Positions 52,098 through 61,293 of a stretch of DNA of 64,000 nucleotides are shown here, piece by piece. How positions within the stretch are numbered: the first letter of the stretch is position 1; each line of letters begins with the position of its first letter. The stretch lies in the NCBI GenBank assembly GCA_049322335.1, contig JBMORL010000082.1, positions 33,734 through 97,733 on the forward strand, in the 5' to 3' direction. Origin of the DNA: JBMORL01 sp049322335. GTDB lineage: Bacteria > Bacteroidota > Bacteroidia > Flavobacteriales_D > UBA2798. The position numbers were made by a program, and so were the translations under genes. The notes beneath the pieces are model-generated. The model worked only from the letters and a program-made list of their open reading frames with translations, was not told the DNA's origin and did no database searches.

Positions 52098-54917
52098 ATG
52101 AAAAAACAGGTTGTTTTCTGGTTCCTGTTGTGCCTGGCTTCTTTTGAAGCAAAGGCCCAGTTTCCCGGTGCAGTTGGCAAAGTGCTGGATGCCACCAACC
52201 AGCAATCGCTCGCAGGGGCAAATGTAATGCTTTGCAAATCGGCCGACACATCTGATTTTGCGGGAGCCACTACAGATACCGCAGGAAGATTTTTTTTCAG
52301 GGATGTGGAAGCAGGAAAGTATTTACTGAAAATTACCTATGTAGGCTATCTTACCCACCGTGAATGGGTAAATATCGAATCTCTTCCCCACCGTTTCGGA
52401 AAAATTTCACTGGAACCGGATGCCAAATTACTGGATGCAGTTAATGTGGAAGAAACCGCTGTGAGAGTGGAACAAAAAGGCGATACCAGCGTGTATAATG
52501 CCGGTGCGTTTAAAGTAAATCCGGATGCCACTACCGAAGACCTGATTAAAAAAATGCCGGGAATAACGGTGGAAAACGGAACCATAAAAGCGCAGGGAGA
52601 AGATGTGAAAAAAGTTTTGATTGACGGTAAAACTTATTTTGGCGATGATGCGAGTATGGCTGTAAAAAATATTCCTGCTGACATGGTGGATAAAGTTCAG
52701 GTGTATAATAAACTCAGCGACCAGGCGCAATTTACAGGAATTGATGACGGCAACGCGGAAAAAACACTCAATATCATTACCAAAGCAAAAGTAGCCAACG
52801 GCCAGTTTGGAAAATTTTATGGCGGATATGGAAATGATGAGGAATGGAACAACAGCCGGTATACCCTGGGCGCGACACTGAATTTATTCAAAGACGACCG
52901 GAGAGTTTCTATCCTGGGTTTATCCAATAATATAAATGTTCAGAATTTTTCTACCGATGATATTCTTGGAGCAATGGGAATGGCCGGAGGAGGAATGGGT
53001 GGCCGCGGAAACTGGGCCATGCGCTATGGAGGTGGCGGAGCATCCAATTTTATGGTGGGACAACAAAACGGCATTACCACTACTCATTCTATCGGAATAA
53101 ATTACAGCGATGAGTGGAGTAAAAAAGTAAAATTTTCGGGAAGTTATTTTTTCAATTATTCTTCCAACAGCAATAACAGCACTTCGCAAAAAACATATTT
53201 TTCCAATTCCAATGCCGGACAGGTTTATGATGAAAATAAAGAATCGTATAACGAAAACATGAATCATCGTGCCAATTTTAAAATTGAATACGACATTGAT
53301 TCGATGAACTCTGTTACTGTTTCATCCAAATTCACTTTCCAGAACAATTTCTCTTCCAAAACCACTACAGGAACTACTGTTTTATCGGATGTTTTGTTAA
53401 ACAATACTTCCAACTCATCTTCCAATAACAGTACCGGTTATACCCTAAACAACTCTTTTCTTTACCGCCACAAATTTGCCAAAAAGGGAAGAACTGTTTC
53501 GCTGAATATAGATGCTAACCTGAACCGAAAAAACGGAAACGGGAAACTACTGGCCAATAACCAGTATTTTAATTCCACCGATACTTCTGATATCATCAAC
53601 CAGGAAAATAATTCGCAAAGCCAAAACGATACCTATTCGCCCAACCTCGAATATTCTGAGCCGATAGGAAAACACGGGATAGTTCAATTCACCTATAATC
53701 CTTCCTTTACTATCAATTACTCCGAAAAATTTACCTATGACGGTGATGATGTAACCAACCAGTACGACCTGATGGACACAACACTTTCCAACCAGTTTGA
53801 TAATAATTATACCACACACAAAGGAGGAATAGCCTACCGCTACGATTTTGAAAAAGTAAATTTTTCTATTGGTACCAATTACCAGAATGCGCGCCTGTTT
53901 TCAAACCAGCAATTTCCCTATACAGCTACGGTTGACCAGACATTTGCCAATATTCTTCCGCACGCTAATTTTCATTACAACTTTACCAAAACAAAAAATA
54001 TAAAAAGCCGGTTCAGGACATCCACCAATGCTCCTTCCATTTCACAATTGCAAAATGTAATTGACAATTCCAATCCTCTTTCCATCAGTTCGGGAAATCC
54101 GGATCTTGAGCAAAGCTATACCTATATGCTGATGACACACTATTCGTCTACCAATATGCAAAAGGGAACAAGCCTGTTTGTTTTTGTAATGGGAAGCATT
54201 ACGGATAATTATGTGGGCAATTCCACTCTTGTGGTATCAGGAGACACTACTATTAATAATGTTACGCTTAACAGCGGATCGCAGTTTACGCAGCCGGTTA
54301 ATTTAAACGGATACAAATCACTGAGAAGCTACGTATCATATGGCACTCCGATGAAAAAAATAAAAAGCAATGTGAACTTCAACGGAGGATTTACACTTAC
54401 CACCACCCCGGGAAAAATAAATAACGATGTAAACCTGGCCGATAACTACAACCTTAACAGCGGACTTACCATCGGCAGTAACATCAGTGAAAAAATTGAT
54501 TTCACTTTAGGTTATACCGCCAATTATACCATTGTAAAAAACTCTATTAATATTTCGGCCGACAACAATTATATCAATCACGTAGCTACCCTGAAAGCCA
54601 ACTTTTTTATCAGTAAACATTTTGTACTAAGCAGCGATGCCGGATACAACCTGTATAACGGACTGGGGGATGCTTTTAACCAGCAGTATATTTTGTGGAA
54701 TGGTGGTTTTGCCTATAAATTTATGAAGAACAATGCGGCAGAATTAAAACTGAGTGTATTCGACATCCTGAAACAAAACAACAGCATCTCAAGAACCGTT
54801 ACCGAAACCTATATCGAAGACACACAATCACAGGTGCTGACACGTTATTTTATGCTGTCGTTTTCCTGGAACCTCAAAAAATTCAATACGGAGAAAAAGC
54901 CGGAGGAGCATAAGTAA
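52098..54917 (+). CDS. Outer-membrane beta-barrel receptor-like protein
   Basis: 939 residues with a signal peptide (MKKQVVFWFLLCLASFEAKAQ). Residues about 24-105 form a CarboxypepD_reg-like domain (GKVLDATNQQSLAGANVMLC, AGKYLLKITYVGYLTH). Residues about 120-215 are plug-like (DLIKKMPGITVENGTIKAQGEDVKKVLIDGKTYFGDDASMAVKNIPADMVDKVQVYNKLSD). The remainder is an Asn/Ser-rich barrel ending RYFMLSFSWNLKKFN. This is the Bacteroidota OMP_b-brl_3 architecture related to TonB-dependent receptors, with a Gly/Met-rich loop near residue 290-310. No SusD partner follows, so a glycan-uptake role is not indicated. Confidence 0.85.
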   Translation: MKKQVVFWFLLCLASFEAKAQFPGAVGKVLDATNQQSLAGANVMLCKSADTSDFAGATTDTAGRFFFRDVEAGKYLLKITYVGYLTHREWVNIESLPHRFGKISLEPDAKLLDAVNVEETAVRVEQKGDTSVYNAGAFKVNPDATTEDLIKKMPGITVENGTIKAQGEDVKKVLIDGKTYFGDDASMAVKNIPADMVDKVQVYNKLSDQAQFTGIDDGNAEKTLNIITKAKVANGQFGKFYGGYGNDEEWNNSRYTLGATLNLFKDDRRVSILGLSNNINVQNFSTDDILGAMGMAGGGMGGRGNWAMRYGGGGASNFMVGQQNGITTTHSIGINYSDEWSKKVKFSGSYFFNYSSNSNNSTSQKTYFSNSNAGQVYDENKESYNENMNHRANFKIEYDIDSMNSVTVSSKFTFQNNFSSKTTTGTTVLSDVLLNNTSNSSSNNSTGYTLNNSFLYRHKFAKKGRTVSLNIDANLNRKNGNGKLLANNQYFNSTDTSDIINQENNSQSQNDTYSPNLEYSEPIGKHGIVQFTYNPSFTINYSEKFTYDGDDVTNQYDLMDTTLSNQFDNNYTTHKGGIAYRYDFEKVNFSIGTNYQNARLFSNQQFPYTATVDQTFANILPHANFHYNFTKTKNIKSRFRTSTNAPSISQLQNVIDNSNPLSISSGNPDLEQSYTYMLMTHYSSTNMQKGTSLFVFVMGSITDNYVGNSTLVVSGDTTINNVTLNSGSQFTQPVNLNGYKSLRSYVSYGTPMKKIKSNVNFNGGFTLTTTPGKINNDVNLADNYNLNSGLTIGSNISEKIDFTLGYTANYTIVKNSINISADNNYINHVATLKANFFISKHFVLSSDAGYNLYNGLGDAFNQQYILWNGGFAYKFMKNNAAELKLSVFDILKQNNSISRTVTETYIEDTQSQVLTRYFMLSFSWNLKKFNTEKKPEEHK

Positions 54918-54940
54918 TGTGAGAATTATTTATCATTTTT

Positions 54941-55297
54941 TTAATACTCTTTGATCAAAACCTCTACCGGAATGTTCAGGTATTCATGCAACTTTCTGAT
55001 CATATTCAAATTCAGTTTACGGTTCTGGTTAAATATGTCGGTTACGCGGCTTTTAAAGCCTAAAATATTTGCCAGATCTTTATTGGTAATTCCCTTCTGT
55101 TCCATCCTGAATTTTATCGCTTCCAAAGGCGTAGGTGTATCGAAAATAAAATGTTCTTCTTCGTAATCTCTGATAAGTAAAGATAAAACATCCGCCTCGT
55201 CACTTTCTTTGGTGCCTGCTTTAGCCTGGAAAATTTCTTCAAATCTTTCAAGCGCTTCGTTGTAATCTTTCTTCGTTTTTAATTTTCTGAGATGCAT
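54941..55297 (-). CDS. higA: HigA-type antitoxin
   Basis: 118 residues. The N-terminal half (LKTKKDYNEALERFEEIFQAKAGTKESDEADVLSLLIRDYEEEHF) is the COG5499-type antitoxin region that wraps the toxin. The C-terminal half is an XRE helix-turn-helix (IKFRMEQKGITNKDLANILGFKSRVTDIFNQNRKLNLNMI) that binds the operator. It is 12 bases downstream of the toxin gene and should repress the pair. Confidence 0.88.
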   Translation of the reverse strand: MHLRKLKTKKDYNEALERFEEIFQAKAGTKESDEADVLSLLIRDYEEEHFIFDTPTPLEAIKFRMEQKGITNKDLANILGFKSRVTDIFNQNRKLNLNMIRKLHEYLNIPVEVLIKEY

Positions 55298-55309
55298 ATT
55301 ATTCTCTTT

Positions 55310-55624
55310 TTATTTTTTCTTCCCATATAAATTTACCGTTTCAGCATTTATTTTATCGTATTCGGCATGTGTGCCAATGAATTTGATAAACGCCCATCCT
55401 TTTGCATAATTAAACTCAACAATAAGCCTGAAATCATTTCCCTTGATATTAAAAACCACCCTGTTGTTTCCAATAATGCTGGCAAAAGCATAATCTCTTT
55501 TAACATCATTCGGCTTTTTCCAGCTTTTCGATAAAACATCCGAATACCAATTTTCCAAAGCATCTTTCGACCGTGAATGTTTAAGCCAATAATCCCTTAA
55601 AGTTCCTTTGTTATGAATATTCAT
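55310..55624 (-). CDS. higB: HigB-type mRNA interferase toxin
   Basis: 104 residues of the RelE/HigB fold: TLRDYWLKHSRSKDALENWYSDV, KPNDVKRDYAFASIIGNNRVVFNIKGNDFRLIVEFNY, and GWAFIKFIGTHAEYDKI. The HAEYD motif is typical of HigB toxins that cleave ribosome-bound mRNA. The toxin-first order is normal for higBA. The pair lies between a barrel gene and an intergenic repeat region and is the only obvious accessory module. Confidence 0.88.
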   Translation of the reverse strand: MNIHNKGTLRDYWLKHSRSKDALENWYSDVLSKSWKKPNDVKRDYAFASIIGNNRVVFNIKGNDFRLIVEFNYAKGWAFIKFIGTHAEYDKINAETVNLYGKKK

Positions 55625-55651
55625 CCCATCCCGTTACTGATGTTTCTTTTA

Positions 55652-55687
55652 CAAAGATACGAAAAAGTAACCAAAATGGTTACTTTT
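55652..55687 (-). promoter_or_regulatory. higBA promoter with palindromic operator
   Basis: The minus-strand -7 element TATCTTTG (plus 55652-55659) is flanked upstream by AAAAGTAACC (55663-55672) and GGTTACTTTT (55678-55687), a perfect 10-bp inverted repeat with a 5-base spacer. It covers the -33 region, so bound antitoxin would block RNA polymerase. The toxin ATG is 28 bases downstream of the -7 element. Confidence 0.65.
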
Positions 55688-56019
55688 AATAAAATAAATT
55701 GTATTAGTCCCAGCGGGATCACTGATACAGTGTGAGCGTGAGAGTTACTGTGGGTAGGGCGTGAATGTCGGAGTGAGTGCGGAACGGAGATGAAAACGAT
55801 AGTGAGAGCGAAGACTATAAATCGTTATTTTTAAGTCGTCTGCAAATATTTAACCACGGAGGACACGGAGTAAACCCGCACGGAGATGAAGAGAAGTTTT
55901 CCTGTTAAATTTTGTATTGGATGCAAAATTCGAAACAGGTAATCTTTCCGGTTTGCCCTACATCTTTATTAACCAATCCCCTCTTGCCTCTTGCCTTTTT
56001 CCTCTTCTCATTCCACTCT
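55688..56019 (+). other. Intergenic stretch with repeat words, no gene
   Basis: About 330 bases between higBA and msrA. It holds purine-rich GTGAG words (GTGAGCGTGAGAG, AGTGAGTGCGG, GTGAGAGCG), a CCACGGAGGACACGGAG word at 55854-55870, and a pyrimidine-rich tail (CCTCTTGCCTCTTGCC). No start-to-stop frame has coding character. Confidence 0.6.
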
Positions 56020-56706
56020 TCACTTCAACTTCCCTGCAAACACCTTCCTGAATTTTTCCAGTTTAGGCTGGATAACGTATTGGCAATACCCCTGTGATTT
56101 ATTGTTATTGTAATAATCCTGGTGATAGTTTTCGGCCTTATAAAAAACGGGGGCAGGTGAAATTTCGGTTACTATTGGATTTTCCCATGCACCGGAGGCA
56201 TCGAGTTCCTTTTTATACTTTTCTGCCAGTAGTTTTTGATTTTCGTTATGATAAAATATAACCGAACGGTATTGTGTACCGGCATCCGCTCCCTGCCGGT
56301 TAAGCGTGGTGGGATCGTGGGTTTGCCAGAACACCTCCAGTAATTCATCATAACTTATTACGGACGGATCATATACAATCTGTGCCACTTCCGCATGGCC
56401 GGTCGTTCCGGTACAAATTTCTTTGTAAGTCGGATTTTTGGTGGTGCCGCCAGCATAGCCTGATGCCACTGATTTTACACCTTTCAGTTCAAGAAATACG
56501 GCTTCCACACACCAGAAGCAACCTGCACCAAAAGTAGCGGTATCAAGATTATTATTTGCATTTTCCATAGTCATTTCATTATTTTTCTGATGTTCCTTGG
56601 CAGTAGTAAATTCCACTGTTCCTGTTGATTTTCCGTTGGAGCAGGCCACCAGCCCGGCTGCAGCAAGAAGGAGTGATCCGATTGTCTTCATGGCTTTTTT
56701 ATTCAT
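56020..56706 (-). CDS. msrA: Peptide methionine sulfoxide reductase A, lipoprotein form
   Basis: 228 residues from the ATG at 56706, which opens on a lipoprotein signal (LLLAAAGLVACS). The catalytic GCFWCVEAVF (residues about 63-72), SGYAGGTTKNPTYKEICTGTTGHAEV, the FWQTHDPTTLNRQGADAGTQYRS block and YCQYV complete the family. It reduces methionine S-sulfoxide in envelope proteins. The signal peptide suggests an outer-membrane or periplasmic position. Divergent from the DUF4139 pair. Confidence 0.92.
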   Translation of the reverse strand: MNKKAMKTIGSLLLAAAGLVACSNGKSTGTVEFTTAKEHQKNNEMTMENANNNLDTATFGAGCFWCVEAVFLELKGVKSVASGYAGGTTKNPTYKEICTGTTGHAEVAQIVYDPSVISYDELLEVFWQTHDPTTLNRQGADAGTQYRSVIFYHNENQKLLAEKYKKELDASGAWENPIVTEISPAPVFYKAENYHQDYYNNNKSQGYCQYVIQPKLEKFRKVFAGKLK

Positions 56707-56826
56707 TGGTCGCACGATTTTGGCGAACCTTACAAAGCAGGCCGGTATTAACATTCCTTAACAACCCGGAAAGGTTTTTCATATTCTGCGGGAAACCTGT
56801 AAATTCACATAAAATTAGCGATTAAT

Positions 56827-58467
56827 ATGAATACTTTTCAAAAAGCCTCTCTTTTCACTTTTCTTTTCATCCCTGTTTTTTCGTTTTCACAAACCGAAGA
56901 AACAGAAATAGAATCGGAAGTAAAGGAAGTGACCGTTTTTTTGGCAGGAGCGCAGGAAACCCGTTTTGCAAAAGCCACTATCAAAGAAGGAAACAGCACG
57001 CTGCGTTTTAAAAACCTTCCCGCACAACTCGATCCCAACAGTATTCGTGTTGACGGAATTTCTGATTTCACCATTCTTTCCATCAACCACGTGCAGAATT
57101 TTTTATCCACAAAGGAAGAAGAAGGGGAAATAAAAACATTAAGCAGCCGGTTAGACAGCCTTCAGTTGCGTTCCGCACAACTGGCACGTGAAAAAGGTTT
57201 GCTGAATGAAGAAAAAAACATGATGCAGGCCAACCGGTCGCTCGCCAGCAATAACGGCCTGGTGATTGAAGACCTGGTGGAAATAGCGGATTATTATGCT
57301 GAGCGTTACAAAGACATTGAATACAGGCTCGTAGAAATTCAGCAGGAAGAAACTAAAATTTATACTGCCACTTCCAACGTAAACAAACAATTGCAGGAAA
57401 TGCGTTATTCCAAAAACAAAGCAACGGGAGAAGTTCTTGTTACCATCAATGCAAAAAAATCAGCTGCCACCAATCTCAGGATTTCCTATTATACACAATC
57501 AGCAGGATGGCGGCCGTTTTATGATGTTCGTACTTCAGAAACAACAGGCCCCGTGAATCTCGCTTACAAAGCGCAGGTATATCAAACTACAGGAACCGAT
57601 TGGGAAAACGTGAAACTTACTTTGTCTACTTCTACACCCAATATGAGCAACGACAAACCTTATGTGCCGGTGTGGGAACTTGATTTTGTAAACTATGGAA
57701 GTATTTCCTATAAACAAAATCAACGTAACAGAAATGCTGAATCCAATTACAGCGGAATAGCATTCTCCAATACCACAACTGATCTCGAAAGTTCGGGCGG
57801 AACCACACCTTATACCTATACCTGGGATTTTGACGGAGGATTTACCGCTACACAAAATGCAGTGAATACAGAATTCACCATTAAAACTCCCTATTCTATT
57901 CCCAGTAACGGAAAAGAATATGTGGTGGAAATAAATAATCTTGAACTACCTGCTGCCTATCGTTATTCCACCGTTCCGAAATACGGAGAAGATGCTTTTC
58001 TGATGGCACGCATTGGCGGATGGTATGAATACAACCTGCTTCCGGCAGAAACCAATATTTATTTTAAAGGCACTTATGTGGGGAAATCATTTTTAAATAC
58101 AGCTATTACCGATGATACGCTCGAAGTTTCGATGGGAAGCGATGAGGCAGTGGTGGTGAAAAGAAAATGTATTTCGGGAATAGATTCCAAATCAGTGACC
58201 GGCTCTACCAAAAAACAAACAGAAGTTTTTGAAATTTCGGTGCGAAATACAAAAAGTACAGCTATAGAAATTGAAGTGGAAGATCATATCCCGGTATCCA
58301 AACAAAAAGAAATTACAGTAGAAACCGGTGAACTTTCGGGAGCAGAATACAACAAACAGGATGGAAAACTGAAATGGAAAATGAAACTGGCACCCGGAGA
58401 AACCAAAACAGTGACATTCGGATTTACTGTAAAATATCCGAAAAATTATTATATCAATAACCTGTGA
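56827..58467 (+). CDS. DUF4139/MuiA family exported protein, copy 1
   Basis: 546 residues with a signal peptide (LFTFLFIPVFSFSQ). N-terminal DUF4140 (about 28-115, KEVTVFLAGAQETRFAKATIKEGNSTLRFKNLP), coiled coil (about 100-190), and DUF4139 (about 210-546, LRISYYTQSAGWRPFYDVRTSE, VKLTLSTSTP, KFGFTVKYPKNY-like end). Residues about 321-345 are unusual: GGTTPYTYTWDFDGG looks like an SprB/PKD strand placed inside the domain. The family is called mucoidy inhibitor A but its role is unknown. Its stop is 5 bases before the ATG of copy 2. Confidence 0.82.
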   Translation: MNTFQKASLFTFLFIPVFSFSQTEETEIESEVKEVTVFLAGAQETRFAKATIKEGNSTLRFKNLPAQLDPNSIRVDGISDFTILSINHVQNFLSTKEEEGEIKTLSSRLDSLQLRSAQLAREKGLLNEEKNMMQANRSLASNNGLVIEDLVEIADYYAERYKDIEYRLVEIQQEETKIYTATSNVNKQLQEMRYSKNKATGEVLVTINAKKSAATNLRISYYTQSAGWRPFYDVRTSETTGPVNLAYKAQVYQTTGTDWENVKLTLSTSTPNMSNDKPYVPVWELDFVNYGSISYKQNQRNRNAESNYSGIAFSNTTTDLESSGGTTPYTYTWDFDGGFTATQNAVNTEFTIKTPYSIPSNGKEYVVEINNLELPAAYRYSTVPKYGEDAFLMARIGGWYEYNLLPAETNIYFKGTYVGKSFLNTAITDDTLEVSMGSDEAVVVKRKCISGIDSKSVTGSTKKQTEVFEISVRNTKSTAIEIEVEDHIPVSKQKEITVETGELSGAEYNKQDGKLKWKMKLAPGETKTVTFGFTVKYPKNYYINNL

Positions 58468-58472
58468 AGAAT

Positions 58473-60164
58473 ATGAAAAAACTAATTATATCCTCTTTAT
58501 TTTTTGTTCCGGCATTGCTGCATGCACAACTGAAGGAAAACATTGTTGATTCGAAAATAAAAGACGTTACCGTTTTCTTCAATGGTGCGCAGATTACCCG
58601 TGTAGCCAGTATTACACTGAACCCGGGAACCAACATCCTGAAATTTGACAAACTTTCGTATTATATCGATCCCGCCAGCATACAGGTGGAAGGAAGCAAT
58701 AAATACACTATCGTTTCGGTGAATCACCAGAATAATTACCTGCAGGATGTGGACCAGAATGAAGAAGTGAAAGCCTTGAAGGAAAAACTTGAAAAGCTGA
58801 ACTCAGAAAAAAGTTACCTCGCTGCCGATATGGCTGCTGTAAATGCAGAATACAATTTGCTCATCAGCAATAAAACCGTAACGGGCGCCAATAAAACGGT
58901 GACTATTGATGATATGATGGACATGACTGAATTATATGACGGAAAAATAAACGAAGTATCAAAAAAATATTTCGAAATGGGGCTGAAAGAAAAAGAATTG
59001 TCACGCGAGATCAACCTGCTTAACAGCCAGCTCAACCAGTTACGCACAGGCGTTAGCCGTTATACAGGTGAGATTGTCGTGAATCTTTCTGCAAAATCAC
59101 CAGGTGCACAGGAAATCGTTTTAAAATATGTGGTGACACAGGCCGGGTGGCTGCCTGCTTACGATGCAAAAGTAACCGATGTAAAATCACCTCTTGATCT
59201 CACCTACAAAGCACAGGTACATCAATCTACAGGAGAAGACTGGAAAAATGTGAAACTAAAACTGTCGACAGGAAATCCCACCAAAAACAATAATAAACCT
59301 GATTTGGGTGTTTGGGAGATCAGCGGGTATGAGCCACAGAAACAGGCCTACTATTCATCCGGCAGAAAAGGAAAGGGCGACAAAGAGTATGGTGAATACG
59401 AACAAAGCAAGCCTGCTTCTGCCACAACTGCGTATGAAGTGGATGCTATCGATTTTAATAATGCCACGGATTCTGTGAGCAGTTATGGGTTTTTGGGATC
59501 AGGTGCTTATACAGTTACTCTTTCCACCGCCAACTTTACCACTGTTGCCAATTCCAATGTCAACACCGAGTTTGATATTGCTATTCCCTATACAATTATC
59601 AGTGACGGAAAAGATTACAGCGTGGAAATACAGAAATACGCACTGGTTTCGGATTATAAATATTATTCGGCACCGAAATACGACCGCAATGCCTTTCTCA
59701 TCGGAAGATTTACCGGCTGGGAGCAATACAATCTTGTTCCTGGAAACGTGAACATTTATTTGTCAGATACCTACACCGGGCAGTCGTATTTCAACACACA
59801 GCAAACTACCGACACCATTGATCTTTCTCTCGGAAGGGATGAATCCATTATCATCGACCGGAAAAAAACAAAAGATTATTCCAAACAGGCAATGGTGGGA
59901 TCGAGCAAAAAAGTGACATTGGGGATTGAACTCAATATAAAAAACACAAAGGCCACCACCGTTATGCTTGATCTTGAAGACCAGATTCCCGTTGCCAAAA
60001 ACAAAGAAATTGAAGTAGAACTGATAGAAACAGGCGGATCGAAGCTGGATGAAAAAACAGGAGCCTTGAAATGGAATCTGATCCTGGGTCCGGGAGAAAG
60101 CAAAACGATTAAATTTGTGTACACTGTAAAATACCCGAAAGACAAAACTATTTCTAATTTTTAA
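58473..60164 (+). CDS. DUF4139/MuiA family exported protein, copy 2
   Basis: 563 residues from the ATG at 58473 (signal peptide MKKLIISSLFFVPALLHAQ); a GTG at 58464 would add three residues only. Same layout as copy 1: DUF4140 (KDVTVFFNGAQITRVASITLNPGTNILKFDKLS), coiled coil, DUF4139 (VVTQAGWLPAYDAKVTDV, VKLKLSTGNP). It lacks the PKD-like stretch of copy 1 and has SSGRKGKGDKEYGEYEQSK instead. The two are a tandem duplication that has diverged. Confidence 0.85.
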   Translation: MKKLIISSLFFVPALLHAQLKENIVDSKIKDVTVFFNGAQITRVASITLNPGTNILKFDKLSYYIDPASIQVEGSNKYTIVSVNHQNNYLQDVDQNEEVKALKEKLEKLNSEKSYLAADMAAVNAEYNLLISNKTVTGANKTVTIDDMMDMTELYDGKINEVSKKYFEMGLKEKELSREINLLNSQLNQLRTGVSRYTGEIVVNLSAKSPGAQEIVLKYVVTQAGWLPAYDAKVTDVKSPLDLTYKAQVHQSTGEDWKNVKLKLSTGNPTKNNNKPDLGVWEISGYEPQKQAYYSSGRKGKGDKEYGEYEQSKPASATTAYEVDAIDFNNATDSVSSYGFLGSGAYTVTLSTANFTTVANSNVNTEFDIAIPYTIISDGKDYSVEIQKYALVSDYKYYSAPKYDRNAFLIGRFTGWEQYNLVPGNVNIYLSDTYTGQSYFNTQQTTDTIDLSLGRDESIIIDRKKTKDYSKQAMVGSSKKVTLGIELNIKNTKATTVMLDLEDQIPVAKNKEIEVELIETGGSKLDEKTGALKWNLILGPGESKTIKFVYTVKYPKDKTISNF

Positions 60165-60166
60165 AA

Positions 60167-61137
60167 ATGAAATATTATTTAAATTTTTTATTTCTCCTGC
60201 TTGTTTTTTCCTGCGGGGAAAATAAAACAGAAACTGATTCAACTACCGATGCTGAGAGTGGAGCCAACAACACTGTACAAACCGATACGATCCGTATTCC
60301 CGATGGCCCCATAAATATCAACCCTGATAAAACGGAATACGCTACTTTTTCAAATACAGCGATAAAAGATTCGGTAAATACCATTCATTCGCTGGGTGTG
60401 CAGCTGGCATTGGTGGCGTTTTATGATTGGCTGAAAGAAACCGGAGCGGAAGTCGACCAGATTGAAGCGCTGAATTACATGCTGATGGCCGATAAAAATT
60501 ATCCGGGGTTTTTATTAGATAAAAACTCTTATGTTATCAAAGCAGGGCCCTTACCTGAAATAGCAGAACCGCTGATGAAAGAGCTGAAGGAAAAATTCAA
60601 TAAAGATCTTGAAATTCCCGATGCCTCTTTTCTTGTTTATAGCTATTTGCAAAAAAATATTGAATTCAGGGAAAACCTGGATGTCACCGACAGGGAGTTT
60701 AAAAATGAAAAAGTTTATTACATCTATACCAACGAAAACAAATGGGATCAGTGCAACGTTTATTATTACGCCTTTGAAAAAGACAACCAATTCGACCAGG
60801 GAGATTTTATCGTGGAACTGTATGCCAAAGATACCAGCGACCGGATTTTTGTGGCACAGGTAAAACCTGAAAAAACACTGGAAGCCACGTGGAAAAAAAT
60901 TGAAAGTAAAATCATCGATAACCCATACGAAGTAAGAGTAAAAACAGAAGAGGGAACCGGAGTTTTTGAATTTCCCCACCGCATGAACGGAGATGACTTT
61001 TTCACCATGCCCGCTATCGATTTAATGTTGGAACGCAGCGTTCCTGAACTGGAAGGCACTACTTTAAAAGTAAAAGGAGAAAAAAAATCACTCGATTATA
61101 CTTCCCATAATTTGTATTTCCGTTTTGATAATTATGG
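60167..61137 (+). CDS. Lipoprotein, 3' end lost in the assembly gap
   Basis: At least 323 residues, start two bases after the copy 2 stop. Lipoprotein signal (FLLLVFSC). The body (EYATFSNTAIKDSVNTIHSLG, EIPDASFLVYSYLQKNIEFRENLD, DQCNVYYYAFEKDNQFDQGDF) matches nothing recognised. The frame runs into the run of N at 61138, so its end is unknown. It is probably translated with the DUF4139 pair. Confidence 0.6.
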
Positions 61138-61237
61138 NNNNNNNNNNNNNNNNNNNNNNNNNNNNNNNNNNNNNNNNNNNNNNNNNNNNNNNNNNNNNNN
61201 NNNNNNNNNNNNNNNNNNNNNNNNNNNNNNNNNNNNN
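61138..61237. other. Assembly gap (100 N)
   Basis: Exactly 100 N, the usual placeholder for a scaffold join of unknown length. Confidence 0.98.
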
Positions 61238-61293
61238 TCTGCGCCATCTGCGGGAACCAACATGCATGAAATGTCTCCCGCAGATTTTCGAAG
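61238..61293 (+). repeat. Inverted repeat adjoining the gap
   Basis: ATCTGCGGGA (61246-61255) and TCCCGCAGAT (61276-61285) are perfect 10-bp arms around a 20-base spacer. TCTGCG words of this kind are a common intergenic repeat in Bacteroidota and may explain the assembly break. Confidence 0.75.

Noticed and set aside
52098..54917. SusC-type glycan uptake system
   Set aside because: No SusD gene follows, and the plug and barrel pattern is that of the OMP_b-brl_3 group.
54941..55624. Genomic island or prophage around higBA
   Set aside because: No integrase, transposase, tRNA, direct flanking repeats or change in gene style was seen. It is a lone toxin-antitoxin pair.
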